Assembly: GCA_023388175.1 (NCBI GenBank)
Contig: JAEWGT010000009.1
Location: forward strand, 248,001 to 312,000
Origin: Pseudomonadota bacterium
GTDB lineage: Bacteria; Pseudomonadota; Alphaproteobacteria; Rhizobiales; Devosiaceae
Length of the DNA: 64,000 nt
Direction of reading: 5' to 3'
This document shows, piece by piece, positions 33,367 to 41,690 of the stretch. The notes beneath the pieces are model-generated. The model made no database searches and was not told the DNA's origin. It worked only from the letters and a program-made list of their open reading frames with translations. How positions within the stretch are numbered: the stretch's first letter is position 1; each line of letters opens with the position of its first letter. Made by a program: the position numbers and the translations under genes.

Positions 33367-35190
33367 ATGGTATCCGCCATGTCCCGCCATAAGGATTCGC
33401 CCGTGCCGCCCCCGTCCGCCGCCCTTGACCGCCGCGACTGGCTCTGGCTGCTCGTCATCTGGGCCATGGCCGCCGGGGCCCTGTTGTTGCGTGTGGTCGG
33501 CGGCAATGGCGACGCGCCGCTTTTCACCGATACGGACGACGCCATGCGCGTGGTGGTCGTCCGCGATTTTCTCGCCGGGCAAGGCTGGTACGATTCCGTC
33601 CAGCACCGGCTCAACACGCCCCACGGCGTTGAAATCCACTGGTCACGGCTGATCGACCTGCCGCTGGCGGGCCTTCTGGCCGTGTTCGGTTCTGTCGCCG
33701 GGCCCGGCGCGGCCGCAGCCCTGACCGGCATGGTCTGGCCGCTGCTATTGCTGGCCGTTCTGCTCTGGCTTTCGGCGCGCATCACCCTTGAACTGGTGGG
33801 GCGCGACGGACTGCTCGCCGCTCTGGTCCTGCCCGTTCTGGCCCCCGCCATTCTTGCCGAATTCATGCCCGGGCGCGTGGACCACCACAATGTCATCGTC
33901 GTGCTGATCATGGCCAGCCTGCTGGCCGCGCTGCTGGCACTGCGCCGGCCCCTATGGGCCTGGCTGGCTGGGCTCGTCGCGGCCACGGCCATGGCGGTTG
34001 CGGTCGAGGCGCTGCCGGGTGCCGTGGCCGTCATTCTCGCCTTCGGCCTCGCCTATGTGGTCGATCCAGGCCGCGCGGCCAATCTGCGGCGTTTCGGGCT
34101 CGGCTTCGCCCTGTCCATGCTGGCCCATCTCGCGCTGGCGCGCCCGCCCTCCCGCTGGCTTGAGGCGGCCTGCGACATGATTTCCCCGGTCTATGCGCTT
34201 GCCGCGCTGGCGGTCGGTGGCGCCTTTCTTGCGGTATCCCTGTTGCCGGCCCCGCGTCAGGCCGGCCACCGTTTCGCGCTGCTGGCGGCGCTGGGCCTGG
34301 CCGCCGCTGCCCTTGTCGGCCTGGTCTATCCGCAATGCCTATCCGGTCCCTATGCCGGCCTCGATCCATGGCTGCGCGACCACTGGATCGCCGCCATCGT
34401 CGAAGCCCGGCCATGGCACCAGTCGCTGGCTCAATTGCCCGCCTATGCCATCGGGGTGGCCGTGCCGGTTCTTCTGGGCCTGGCGGCCTGCCTTTTCGCG
34501 CTGGGGAGCGAGCCGCAAAAGCGTCTGCAATGGCTGATCCTGCTGGTCTTTATCGCTGCCACCGCCCTGATCATGCTGGCGCAGATCCGCGGCGCGCGTC
34601 TTGCCATCATGCCCGCCATTCCCGCTGCTGCCTGGCTCATTGCCTCGGCGCGCCGTGCCTATCTGGCCCAGCCGCGCCCGCCCCGCATTCTGGCGCTGGC
34701 GGGAACATGGCTGGCATCATCGGGGCTGGTGCTGACCTTGGGCGTTGGCGCGCTGACGACGCTTGTGCCGCAGGCGCCGGTAGAGGCGCTGGCCGAGATC
34801 AGGACCGGCCGCAGCGCCTGCCTCGCGCCGGGCGCCTATGCGGATCTGCGCGCCCTGCCGCCGGAACGCATCATGGCGCCCATCGATCTGGGCTCCCATA
34901 TCCTGCTTGAAACACCCCATGCCGTGGTCGCCGCCCCCTATCATCGCAATCAGCGCGGCCTGCTCGATACGTTCCGTTTCTTCAACGGCCCGGCTGAGGA
35001 TGCGCGGGCCATCGCCGCCGAGCGGGGACTTGGCCTCGTCGTCACCTGTCCGGCAATGCCCGAAATGCGTGGCTCCGGCATTGCCGAACCCGGCACCGTG
35101 CTGAACATGCTGGCCAATGAAACCTTGCCCGACTGGCTGGTCGATGTCTCGCTGGTTGGCCCGCTCGGCATCTACGCCATCCTGCCTTAG
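33367..35190 (+). CDS. STT3/GT-C-like multispanning membrane protein
   Basis: About 607 residues with some 12-13 hydrophobic helices. The N-terminal extracytoplasmic loop has FTDTDDAMRVVVVRDFLAGQGWYD and HGVEIHWSRLIDLP, in the position of the acidic catalytic motif of GT-C transferases such as STT3, and GRVDHHN later. This suggests use of a polyprenyl-linked sugar donor in the inner membrane, but the acceptor is unknown. A periplasmic domain of about 130 residues (GRSACLAPGAYADLRALP onwards) closes it. The start is at ATG 33367 or 33379; upstream frame to 33268 overlaps repeats. Confidence 0.75.
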   Translation: MVSAMSRHKDSPVPPPSAALDRRDWLWLLVIWAMAAGALLLRVVGGNGDAPLFTDTDDAMRVVVVRDFLAGQGWYDSVQHRLNTPHGVEIHWSRLIDLPLAGLLAVFGSVAGPGAAAALTGMVWPLLLLAVLLWLSARITLELVGRDGLLAALVLPVLAPAILAEFMPGRVDHHNVIVVLIMASLLAALLALRRPLWAWLAGLVAATAMAVAVEALPGAVAVILAFGLAYVVDPGRAANLRRFGLGFALSMLAHLALARPPSRWLEAACDMISPVYALAALAVGGAFLAVSLLPAPRQAGHRFALLAALGLAAAALVGLVYPQCLSGPYAGLDPWLRDHWIAAIVEARPWHQSLAQLPAYAIGVAVPVLLGLAACLFALGSEPQKRLQWLILLVFIAATALIMLAQIRGARLAIMPAIPAAAWLIASARRAYLAQPRPPRILALAGTWLASSGLVLTLGVGALTTLVPQAPVEALAEIRTGRSACLAPGAYADLRALPPERIMAPIDLGSHILLETPHAVVAAPYHRNQRGLLDTFRFFNGPAEDARAIAAERGLGLVVTCPAMPEMRGSGIAEPGTVLNMLANETLPDWLVDVSLVGPLGIYAILP

Positions 35191-35202
35191 CGGGCGTCGC
35201 TT

Positions 35203-35571
35203 TCAGCCCAGTCCCAATGCAGCCCGCGTCTTGCGGCTGAGTTTCTCCGCCACCAGCCGGTGCGCCTCCACGATATAGGCGCGCACCTCCTCATCGCTGA
35301 GCGGGCTGTCGGAGGAAATGGCCACCCAGCCGGCGCGGGCGAAATAGGGGGCAGGCCGGATGCCCGGCAACTCGGTCATCAGCTCGAAACCCATGTCCGA
35401 AACCTTCAGCCAGATTTCGCCGGGGTCACGATCGAGCAGGCAGAATATCTTGCCGCCCACCTTGGCCACCGAATCGTCGCGCCATTGCCGCACCAGCGTC
35501 GCGGCGGGCAGGCTCAGCACGAACGTTTCGAACGCAGGACGATGCATGATCGGCAGATGGGGCATGGTCAA
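35203..35571 (-). CDS. MmcQ/YjbR-family protein
   Basis: This 122-residue protein has the MmcQ/YjbR (DUF419) fold, which resembles a CyaY-like DNA-binding domain. Visible markers are RPAFETFVLSLPAATLVRQW, KIFCLLDRDPGEIWLKVS and YFARAGWVAISSDSPLSDEEVRAYIVEAHRLV. The role is unproven. It converges on the STT3-like gene with a 12-bp gap. An internal ATG gives MHRPAFETF as an alternative start. Confidence 0.85.
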   Translation of the reverse strand: MTMPHLPIMHRPAFETFVLSLPAATLVRQWRDDSVAKVGGKIFCLLDRDPGEIWLKVSDMGFELMTELPGIRPAPYFARAGWVAISSDSPLSDEEVRAYIVEAHRLVAEKLSRKTRAALGLG

Positions 35572-35594
35572 CGCTAACAGCCTGCTAACGCAAA

Positions 35595-35625
35595 GGCGCC
35601 GCAGGTGAAGACCTGCGACGCCTCT
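35595..35625 (-). terminator. Hairpin downstream of msrA
   Basis: GGCGCCGCAGGT and ACCTGCGACGCC (one mismatch, GAAG loop) lie between msrA and the MmcQ-like gene. On the minus strand TTTG follows, so it may terminate msrA weakly. Confidence 0.45.
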
Positions 35626-35657
35626 GCTGTCACGGTTTTACTTGGGCCGTGCACAAC

Positions 35658-36320
35658 CTATACTTGGGCCGCCGAAACGCCCAGGCCGATCGGGCAGCTC
35701 ACCCCTGTCCCCGCCAACCCGCAATAGCCATTGGGATTCTTGGCCAGATATTGCTGGTGATAGGTCTCGGCATAATAGAACGGCCCTGCCGACGCGATCT
35801 CTGTGGTGATGGGTCCAAGCCCTTTGGCTTTGAGCGCCGCGCCATAGGCGGCCCGGCTTTTCTCCACGATTTCAGCCTGTTGCGGCGTCGTCGTATAGAT
35901 GGCCGAACGATATTGCGTGCCCATGTCATTGCCCTGCCGCATGCCCTGGGTGGGGTCATGCTCTTCCCAGAAGGTCCTGAGCAGGGTTTCAAGGCTCACC
36001 ACCTTTGGATCATAGACCACCTTGACGGCCTCGGTGTGCCCGGTCTGCCCCGAACAGGTCTCTTCATAGGTGGGATTGGGCGTATGCCCGCCCTGATAGC
36101 CCACGGCGGTCACCACGACCCCGTCCATCTGCCAGAACAGCCGCTCGGCGCCCCAGAAGCAGCCGAGCCCGAAATAGATGGTTTCCGAGCCTTCGGGATA
36201 TGGTCCCTTGAGCGCAGCGCCGTTGACGAAATGGTTGGGAGATATGGCCAATGCCTCAGCACGGCCAGGCAGGGCCTCGCTGGCTGAGGGGATGGTCATC
36301 AATTTCTGACGGAAGAACAT
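35658..36320 (-). CDS. msrA: Peptide-methionine (S)-S-oxide reductase MsrA
   Basis: MsrA repairs oxidised methionine in proteins with thioredoxin. It has 220 residues. The catalytic Cys54 is in YFGLGCFWGAERLFW, followed by AVGYQGGHTPNPTYEETCSGQTGH, the HDPTQGMRQGNDMGTQYRS core, and a C-terminal GYCGLAGTGVSCP with probable resolving cysteines. The first about 45 residues are an extension without signal peptide. An alternative start is the MTIPSASEAL at residue 8. Confidence 0.94.
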   Translation of the reverse strand: MFFRQKLMTIPSASEALPGRAEALAISPNHFVNGAALKGPYPEGSETIYFGLGCFWGAERLFWQMDGVVVTAVGYQGGHTPNPTYEETCSGQTGHTEAVKVVYDPKVVSLETLLRTFWEEHDPTQGMRQGNDMGTQYRSAIYTTTPQQAEIVEKSRAAYGAALKAKGLGPITTEIASAGPFYYAETYHQQYLAKNPNGYCGLAGTGVSCPIGLGVSAAQV

Positions 36321-36373
36321 CTGATGCTCCTTTCGCTCCCTTATATAGGAAGCCGGGGCGGAAAATGTCAGGT

Positions 36374-36697
36374 CTATATCTGTTCCTGCCGCAGGAAACG
36401 CTCGCGCCGCGGCCTGCGGCCGGCCAGCGCCAGGATCACGCCCGGCACGGCCAGGACGGCAAAGGCAGGATAGGTCAGCAGCGCCTGCAGCACCACATCG
36501 AGCAGCTCGGCAAAAAAGCGGCTGTCCAGAAAGGCGTTGACCCCCTCAAGACTGGGCTCGTGCAGTCGTCTCCAGGCTTCGCCCAGACTGGTAAAGACGA
36601 AGGCATTCGCCGCCAGTGACTTGGTGCCATCCACGACAAGCAGAATAAGCGCGATACCGATCAGCCATGTGCCCAATAGTCTGAAGACAAGCCGCAT
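36374..36697 (-). CDS. Small conserved membrane protein
   Basis: This 107-residue protein has a hydrophobic N-terminal helix (LLGTWLIGIALILLVVDGTKSLA) and a second helix near the end (VVLQALLTYPAFAVLAVPGVILALAG) followed by a basic tail. Similar two-helix proteins opening MRLxFRLLG are common in Hyphomicrobiales and have no proven function. It lies between msrA and the tRNA gene and reads away from the tRNA. Confidence 0.7.
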   Translation of the reverse strand: MRLVFRLLGTWLIGIALILLVVDGTKSLAANAFVFTSLGEAWRRLHEPSLEGVNAFLDSRFFAELLDVVLQALLTYPAFAVLAVPGVILALAGRRPRRERFLRQEQI

Positions 36698-36829
36698 AAA
36701 CTTTCCCTGTGCTTGCCGGACCAGGCCGGACTACCGCCTGATCCACCCTCCAGCCCAACGCCGGATAGCCTTGCCACAAGATTGAATCTATCTGGTTAAA
36801 AACAATCGTGCTGTCATCAAAGTGATCCC

Positions 36830-36857
36830 TTGCGCCCGCAAAGATCATGGGTATATT
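36830..36857 (+). promoter_or_regulatory. Promoter of tRNA-Ser
   Basis: TTGCGC (-35) and TATATT (-10) are 16 bp apart, ending 65 bp before the mature tRNA. Confidence 0.6.
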
Positions 36858-36922
36858 GCGCCTCGCTCGCAATGGCCCTCCGGGGCCGCGTTTCCGGCTT
36901 TCCAACCCGGACGTGGCGATGC

Positions 36923-37012
36923 GGAGAGGTGGCCGAGTGGTCGAAGGCGCACGCCTGGAAAGTGTGTAGGCGGGGAACCGTCTCAAGGGTTCGAATCCCT
37001 TTCTCTCCGCCA
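36923..37012 (+). tRNA. tRNA-Ser (anticodon GGA)
   Basis: The acceptor stem GGAGAGG pairs with TCTCTCC (one G-T), and CCA is encoded at 37010-37012. The D-arm is GCC/GGC, the anticodon stem CACGC/GTGTG with loop CTGGAAA gives anticodon GGA, a long variable arm is present as in all serine tRNAs, and the T-arm is AAGGG-TTCGAAT-CCCTT. The 3' 17 bp serve as attL for the element that follows, so the intact tRNA is preserved. Confidence 0.96.
36996..37012 (+). repeat. attL core in the 3' end of tRNA-Ser
   Basis: This 17-bp sequence (TCCCTTTCTCTCCGCCA) recurs exactly at 54798-54814. It covers the 3' half of the T-stem, the acceptor strand and CCA, the usual target of tyrosine integrases. Confidence 0.9.
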
Positions 37013-37106
37013 CTACCGCTTTGGGACTGCAACGTATTGAAAAACATACACATTGTGGAGCGCCGCATTTCGGCGGTGCCCCAGCTTGGTGCCCCAAATT
37101 CGGCGG

Positions 37107-39641
37107 TTATTTGAGCTGTTTGAGTTTTGTCACGGCGAGCGAGCCGAACCAACCGGGTATTTGCCACTCAGCAAAACCACCAATCTCGTCAAGTAGCGCC
37201 CACCTGTCGATGGCCGTTCTGCCCCTCGTGTCATCAATTTGAGCGGCCAGCAAACGCATTCGGGCGGCCAGAGCGGTCGTTTCAACGAGATATATCTCGT
37301 CGGATGGACTGGCCTCCTCTTTGCAGATGCCCGGCGGCCCCACCAGAAGTAATCCTCCCGTTTGTGACTCCGACATCTCATCACGCATCCACTGGAGGTG
37401 GTTATGAGCTTGTCCTACCTCAGCCTTATTGTACTCCGCAGGATTGTTTTTCTCAGTCTTCAGCTCAAAGGCGATGGCCGTAGAAGTCTCCTCGTCCTCC
37501 CACACAACGTCCGGGCCCTGTCCATATTCGTTGTCGGGGCGAGTAGCTGAGTAACCAAGCAATTCGCCATACATTCTCACTGCCTCTTCCTTCGCGTTAG
37601 AAGACGCATCCACATCAGCCAACTTGTTTGCCTGCGCCCTAAGTTTTCCTGACAGGTTCCCAAGAGCTTGCGGGCCATGGTGGTTGGCTTCGAGAAGAGT
37701 CCGCTGGAGGGTGGCCTTATCCTTCACCTCGGGCTCAAGATCGTGGCTGCTCTTGTGGGGCACGTTGAGCCATGAAGACAGGCGGGCCCTGGCTTTTTTG
37801 TAGTGCGCTATCGCAGTCGAATTGTCCCCAGCGTTTTCATAGGTTGCGGCCAACCAGACAGAGTACCAACCTGCAAGCCGGGCGTCTGCCAAAGCAGTGT
37901 CATCCAGTACGTCAAGCAAGACCTGCCGTGCGCCATCGATGTCGCCCTGCCAGATGCGTGTCATGAAGTTGGTCTCTGCTAACGCAGACTTCGCCAGCTG
38001 CGCTTCCCTCTGCTTGACCTTTTCCAAGGCCTCCGAGGACACCTCAAGTCCATCAATTGTCTCACGATAGAAGCGCATCCAACCCTGATCGCGCCCAATG
38101 ACTTGGTTGATGATACCAGCCACATCGGCAGGGCCGGCACCTCCCATTCCCTCTTGGACAGTCTGACTAAGGACCACCTGTTTTCTGATTAAGGGCGAAA
38201 GTAGTGCGATATTGCGTTCGGTCTTTAGCCAAACATTTATGTCGTCACCATAGATAACGAATGCACTATAGTCACTCCTGCCCCTATTTATTCGCCCTAG
38301 CAGCTGAGTAATTCTGCTTGCCATCTTGGTCGAATAAAGGTTCAGGAGCCCCAAGTTCCTGGAAAGGTATACGTCCATGAGACTGGAGCCTGAAGGGGCG
38401 CCGTCGATCAACATTACCCGACAAGCATCCTGAGGCAGGTCAATGCCGTCGATGCGCGAGACCAGAATAAACACGCCCTTCTCAGCTTGTCGAAAAGCCT
38501 GAAGTTCCTCGGTAAATTTGTCACGGGTGGGTGGTTGTCCAAATTCCTTCCAGCCTCCAGCTCTGGGGTAGGACGGTACGGAGACCAGCAGCTTATGGTT
38601 TTTGACAATTTCAGTTGCAACGGTCGCCTTGTCCGCCGCTGGTGCAAATCGTGAACTAAGCAGAATTACCCGCTCGCCGTTGCCTGCATCGTTATCTGGG
38701 ACAATCGGTGATGAAGGCTTCACTCCGAACGCCCTGACGAAATCCGTCTCGAACTCCATTGTTGCCGAAAGGTAAACCCTCCGGACACCCTTCCCAAGGA
38801 AGTCGTAAACGCCAGTAGGAATGAATGGAGGACTTATTTCAATAGAGGATGAGGATACAAATATTGCACAGTAACCGATGTTCTCCCATAGCCGCATTAA
38901 GGGAAACGCCAACTCAGTTTTGCGCCAGTCCTTGACCCGCTTGAACGACTCAAGAATTTGTTCTTGGTGTCTATAAGATGTCACTGGGGGGCACATCGTT
39001 ACAGACTGGCCGCCAACTTGCTCTAGAATGTAATTGAGATGTGCACCTTTTTGCACGGCCTCAAATTCCGGGCGCACGATCTGGATCAGTTCGGTGAACA
39101 GCTGGGGGAAGTTCTCCCTGTTGACACTGAGGGTGAACACATCTCGAACCACACGCTCTGCTACATGTGCATCATCAAATAGTACGGCGGCAGGCGCCTT
39201 TTGGTCCTTGAAAGTGGATGTGGGAGTAAAGAGCGCTTGGTAGGTGGTAATACAGAAGGCTTTCCCAGTCTCGAACAGGTCATTCGAGAATGAGCCTTGG
39301 GCCCGCTTTGTATATTTGATGCCTAGGCGTTCGCACTCTCGTGCAGTTTGTTCCACTAAGTCGATGGTGCTGCAAACGAAAACGACAGGACCGATTTCCT
39401 CATTAACAAGGCTCTGTGCGATAAGCACGCCAACGATTGATTTTCCAGCACCAGTATTGAGTAAAATGGTGTTGTCTTCAGCCGTGCGGTTTTCATGCCA
39501 ACTCTTTAAGGCCTCGGCTTGGCCCTTCCAGAGGTCGTTTGGAACGTTCGGAAGATTGGGCGTCTTGGCAAATATCTCGAAGGGATCAGTGGGTGCGGAG
39601 CTGCTTTTGGGACGACTAAGATTATCGAAATTGAATGACAC
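37107..39641 (-). CDS. SF2 helicase - TPR - PD-(D/E)XK nuclease fusion, putative phage defence
   Basis: About 844 residues (849 if counted from ATG 39656, numbering used here). An SF2/DEAD_2-like helicase fills about residues 30-520: Walker A LLNTGAGKS (67-73), VLFDDAH (DDAH at 161-164), and motif VI RITQLLGRINRGRSDYS. A TPR-like region lies near 570-660 (RLAGWYSVWLAATYENAGDNSTAIAHYKKA). A PD-(D/E)XK nuclease core closes it: GPDVVW (PD at 715-716) and FELK (E731, K733). This architecture resembles the single-protein helicase-nuclease defence Hna of Sinorhizobium. The GTG at 39641 follows GGGGAGG by 6 bp and is the better start. Its position at the attL edge fits a cargo gene. Confidence 0.8.
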   Translation of the reverse strand: MSFNFDNLSRPKSSSAPTDPFEIFAKTPNLPNVPNDLWKGQAEALKSWHENRTAEDNTILLNTGAGKSIVGVLIAQSLVNEEIGPVVFVCSTIDLVEQTARECERLGIKYTKRAQGSFSNDLFETGKAFCITTYQALFTPTSTFKDQKAPAAVLFDDAHVAERVVRDVFTLSVNRENFPQLFTELIQIVRPEFEAVQKGAHLNYILEQVGGQSVTMCPPVTSYRHQEQILESFKRVKDWRKTELAFPLMRLWENIGYCAIFVSSSSIEISPPFIPTGVYDFLGKGVRRVYLSATMEFETDFVRAFGVKPSSPIVPDNDAGNGERVILLSSRFAPAADKATVATEIVKNHKLLVSVPSYPRAGGWKEFGQPPTRDKFTEELQAFRQAEKGVFILVSRIDGIDLPQDACRVMLIDGAPSGSSLMDVYLSRNLGLLNLYSTKMASRITQLLGRINRGRSDYSAFVIYGDDINVWLKTERNIALLSPLIRKQVVLSQTVQEGMGGAGPADVAGIINQVIGRDQGWMRFYRETIDGLEVSSEALEKVKQREAQLAKSALAETNFMTRIWQGDIDGARQVLLDVLDDTALADARLAGWYSVWLAATYENAGDNSTAIAHYKKARARLSSWLNVPHKSSHDLEPEVKDKATLQRTLLEANHHGPQALGNLSGKLRAQANKLADVDASSNAKEEAVRMYGELLGYSATRPDNEYGQGPDVVWEDEETSTAIAFELKTEKNNPAEYNKAEVGQAHNHLQWMRDEMSESQTGGLLLVGPPGICKEEASPSDEIYLVETTALAARMRLLAAQIDDTRGRTAIDRWALLDEIGGFAEWQIPGWFGSLAVTKLKQLK

Positions 39642-39770
39642 GGCGAACCTCCCCATTTCCCGCTAAATGTTTCAAAGCGAACAGAATTTGTCGAGGGGAC
39701 TATTATTGGCGGCCTGAGTAAAATAATACCACAACCCCCTAGACAGATCGACTCAGCGCCACCACATTGC

Positions 39771-39788
39771 GCGGTAACATAATACCGC
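39771..39788. promoter_or_regulatory. Operator-like dyad in the divergent helicase/MarR promoter region
   Basis: GCGGTA and TACCGC flank a 6-bp AT-rich spacer, 13 bp before the MarR-like start. A half-site-like copy ATAATACCAC lies at 39723-39732. This could be the binding site of the adjacent regulator. Confidence 0.45.
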
Positions 39789-39801
39789 AAGTGGTGCCAT
39801 C

Positions 39802-40155
39802 ATGTCCCCTCAGCTCGCCCTCCGAGCCCTACTCGAAGTCAACCGCATGTTCATGGCTGAGCAACGCGAAATCAATGCCGCCATCATTTCTTCATACCTG
39901 GGGATTGCCATGAGCAGTTCGGACGGTTGCACCTCTGAGGCGGTGCCAGTGGCCGAGATGGCGGAGCGCATTGGTTTGCCGCCAAGTACCCTCTATCGGC
40001 ACATTGCCTACTTGGGGTCTGGACCGAGGGCGGAGGTGCCGGGCTTAGGCCTTGTGGAGACCCTGCCCGATCCTGATGATGGGCGCTCTAAGCTGGTGCG
40101 ATTGACGCTTAAAGGCGAGGCCTTCATGGGGCGGCTGCTCCGGGCCATTGGATGA
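39802..40155 (+). CDS. MarR-like winged-helix regulator
   Basis: This 117-residue protein has a winged-helix DNA-binding region. PVAEMAERIGLPPSTLYRHIAYL is the HTH, and GLVETLPDPDDGRSKLVRLTLKGEAFM is the beta wing typical of MarR proteins. It is short at both dimerisation ends, as MarR-like phage regulators can be. It is divergent from the helicase-nuclease gene, and the dyad at 39771-39788 lies between them. It may therefore control the defence gene. No ligand can be proposed. Confidence 0.75.
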   Translation: MSPQLALRALLEVNRMFMAEQREINAAIISSYLGIAMSSSDGCTSEAVPVAEMAERIGLPPSTLYRHIAYLGSGPRAEVPGLGLVETLPDPDDGRSKLVRLTLKGEAFMGRLLRAIG

Positions 40156-40163
40156 GGGTGCGT

Positions 40164-40856
40164 CTAGTCGGTCAAGCCAGCCTCGTCCTTCACCCTCTTT
40201 GCCAGCTTGGCGATGGTGTGGGCCGATGGGACTGACATTTTGCGCTTGCCGTTTTCATAGACAGGCCTGCCGTTCTTCGTCACCGGGTGGGCGAAGTGTT
40301 CCTGGATGCGCCCATAGCTCCACCCTTCACGTAGCAGCCCCATGATCTTGGCGTTGCGCTCCTCGTCCTCGGGCCGGCCCCTGTAGACCCCATTGGCCTT
40401 GGCCTTTGCTATGCCCTCGCTCTGCCGCCTGTAGCGGTCCTCTAGGTCCTTCCGGGCGATGGCCGCCAGCATGTCCAGCATCATCCCGTTGACGGCTTCA
40501 AGCATTCGCCCGGAGAACTCGTCGCCACCTTGAGATGCCATCTGGTGGGAGGTGGGAAGGTCGAGGGCCACCACCCTCACCCCCCGGTTGCGTATCTCCT
40601 GCTTGAGGCGCTCCCAATCGTCTGCCCTCAGGCGGCTCAGGCGGTCCACCTGTTCGGTGAGCAGAATGTCACCGTGCTGAGCGTCGTCCAGTAGCCGGAA
40701 CAGCTCAGGGCGGTCCAGCTTGGTGCCGCTCTCGTTCTCCCTATAGTAGGCAGCGACCCTCAAGCCCCGTTCCTCACAGAACCGATCAAGTGCGGCCTTG
40801 GCCCGCATGGCGTCTTGCTCCTCGGTGGATGCGCGGAGATATGCACGGATGAACAT
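40164..40856 (-). CDS. Serine recombinase (resolvase/invertase family)
   Basis: A 230-residue small serine recombinase. The nucleophile is Ser10 in RAYLRASTEEQDAMRAK. LLTEQVDRLSRLRADDWERL carries the conserved arginines, and ARKDLEDRYRRQSEGIAKAK is the E-helix. A C-terminal Hin-like HTH (NAKIMGLLREGWSYGRIQEHF) reads DNA. A GGAG 8 bp before the ATG supports the start. It may resolve dimers, invert a segment, or be a remnant of a second element. The MarR-like gene converges on it with an 8-bp gap. Confidence 0.9.
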   Translation of the reverse strand: MFIRAYLRASTEEQDAMRAKAALDRFCEERGLRVAAYYRENESGTKLDRPELFRLLDDAQHGDILLTEQVDRLSRLRADDWERLKQEIRNRGVRVVALDLPTSHQMASQGGDEFSGRMLEAVNGMMLDMLAAIARKDLEDRYRRQSEGIAKAKANGVYRGRPEDEERNAKIMGLLREGWSYGRIQEHFAHPVTKNGRPVYENGKRKMSVPSAHTIAKLAKRVKDEAGLTD

Positions 40857-40861
40857 GGGGT

Positions 40862-41179
40862 CTACTCCGAGGCCAGCAGGACGGCCCGCCGTGGGTTGGC
40901 GTCAATGGCCTTGAGGCGGAGGTCATAGGGCACATCTGCATGGGACAATAGGCAGTCCACAAAGATGGTGTGCCTTGTCTCCCCGTCCAGCCTACGCATC
41001 CAGCGCTGTAGGGTCTTTCCATCCTTGTGGTCAGCGAGGAAGTCGTCCCGTTGGGCTGGCTCCAGGTAGCGTTCGGCAAAGAGCTTAGCGTCGTCCATTG
41101 TGATGGGCGCGATGCCGGGCATGTAGTTCGGAATGGCCTTCTCGGGGACATTGTGACAGGACGAGTAGTGTGCGGACAT
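40862..41179 (-). CDS. Hypothetical protein of the element
   Basis: About 105 residues from ATG 41179, which follows AGGAG by 6 bp. The frame is open to 41206. It has LEPAQRDDFLADHKDGKTLQRWMRRLDGETRH in the middle, a charged and probably helical protein without signal or membrane segment. I do not recognise a family. It is 5 bp upstream of the serine recombinase gene and is likely co-transcribed with it. Confidence 0.65.
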   Translation of the reverse strand: MSAHYSSCHNVPEKAIPNYMPGIAPITMDDAKLFAERYLEPAQRDDFLADHKDGKTLQRWMRRLDGETRHTIFVDCLLSHADVPYDLRLKAIDANPRRAVLLASE

Positions 41180-41247
41180 GACGGGCTCCTCGGAGCAAAA
41201 GGACACTGATGGGGTGAAGAGGCGGGACCAAGCCCGCCCCTCAGGGG

Positions 41248-41505
41248 CTACTCACGGAAGAGGAGAACTTGGAATGGCCCCACCCAAAGGTCGTAATTGG
41301 TGATGGGAGCATCCCCACTCCGCAGCAAGGTGACCGAGCCGCCCTCTAGGGCAGCAGCAAGCGCCGTCTCGGGTCTGTCTAGGCCCCACTGCCAGGTTGC
41401 CAGCCCATGACGTTCAATGATGACATCCCAGCCGAAAGGGCGGGTACAGAGATTGAGGAGCCGCTGGGGCCAGCTCATTGCGATCCAGTCTTTAGTCAGG
41501 TTCAT
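41248..41505 (-). CDS. Hypothetical small protein of the element
   Basis: About 85 residues from ATG 41505, with GGAG 8 bp upstream. The sequence MNLTKDWIAMSWPQRLLNLC is aromatic-rich and ends in a probable beta-rich tail (NYDLWVGPFQVLLF). The frame is open to 41592 but that crosses the repeat-rich operator region. It is unrecognised. It is the first gene of the minus-strand early group with 40862-41179 and the recombinase. Confidence 0.6.
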   Translation of the reverse strand: MNLTKDWIAMSWPQRLLNLCTRPFGWDVIIERHGLATWQWGLDRPETALAAALEGGSVTLLRSGDAPITNYDLWVGPFQVLLFRE

Positions 41506-41529
41506 TTCGTGTTCTCCAAAACCACCCAA

Positions 41530-41632
41530 TGCAGTTTGGGTATATGCACATAATGCACTGCATTTTGGGTTAGTCAATATGGTTTTGTGCATTGGCCAAA
41601 AAATAATGCACTAAGGGCATAGGCTATATGCA
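41530..41632. promoter_or_regulatory. Cluster of TGCA-containing operator-like boxes
   Basis: Seven TGCA sites occur in 103 bp between divergent genes. They include the perfect dyad AATGCA-C-TGCATT (41552-41564), GTGCATT-11-AATGCAC (41587-41611) and the direct repeat TGCAGTTTGGGT / TGCATTTTGGGT. The region is AT-rich and lies where a phage-type regulatory switch would be. Confidence 0.6.
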
Positions 41633-41690
41633 CCGCGCTTTGAGCCGGTGCCGACTCGTGCAACAGCGGGCAGGAACAGAGGGGCGCACC

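Noticed and set aside
36822..37114. Short frames through the tRNA-Ser gene
   Set aside because: They translate the tRNA itself and have no support as proteins.
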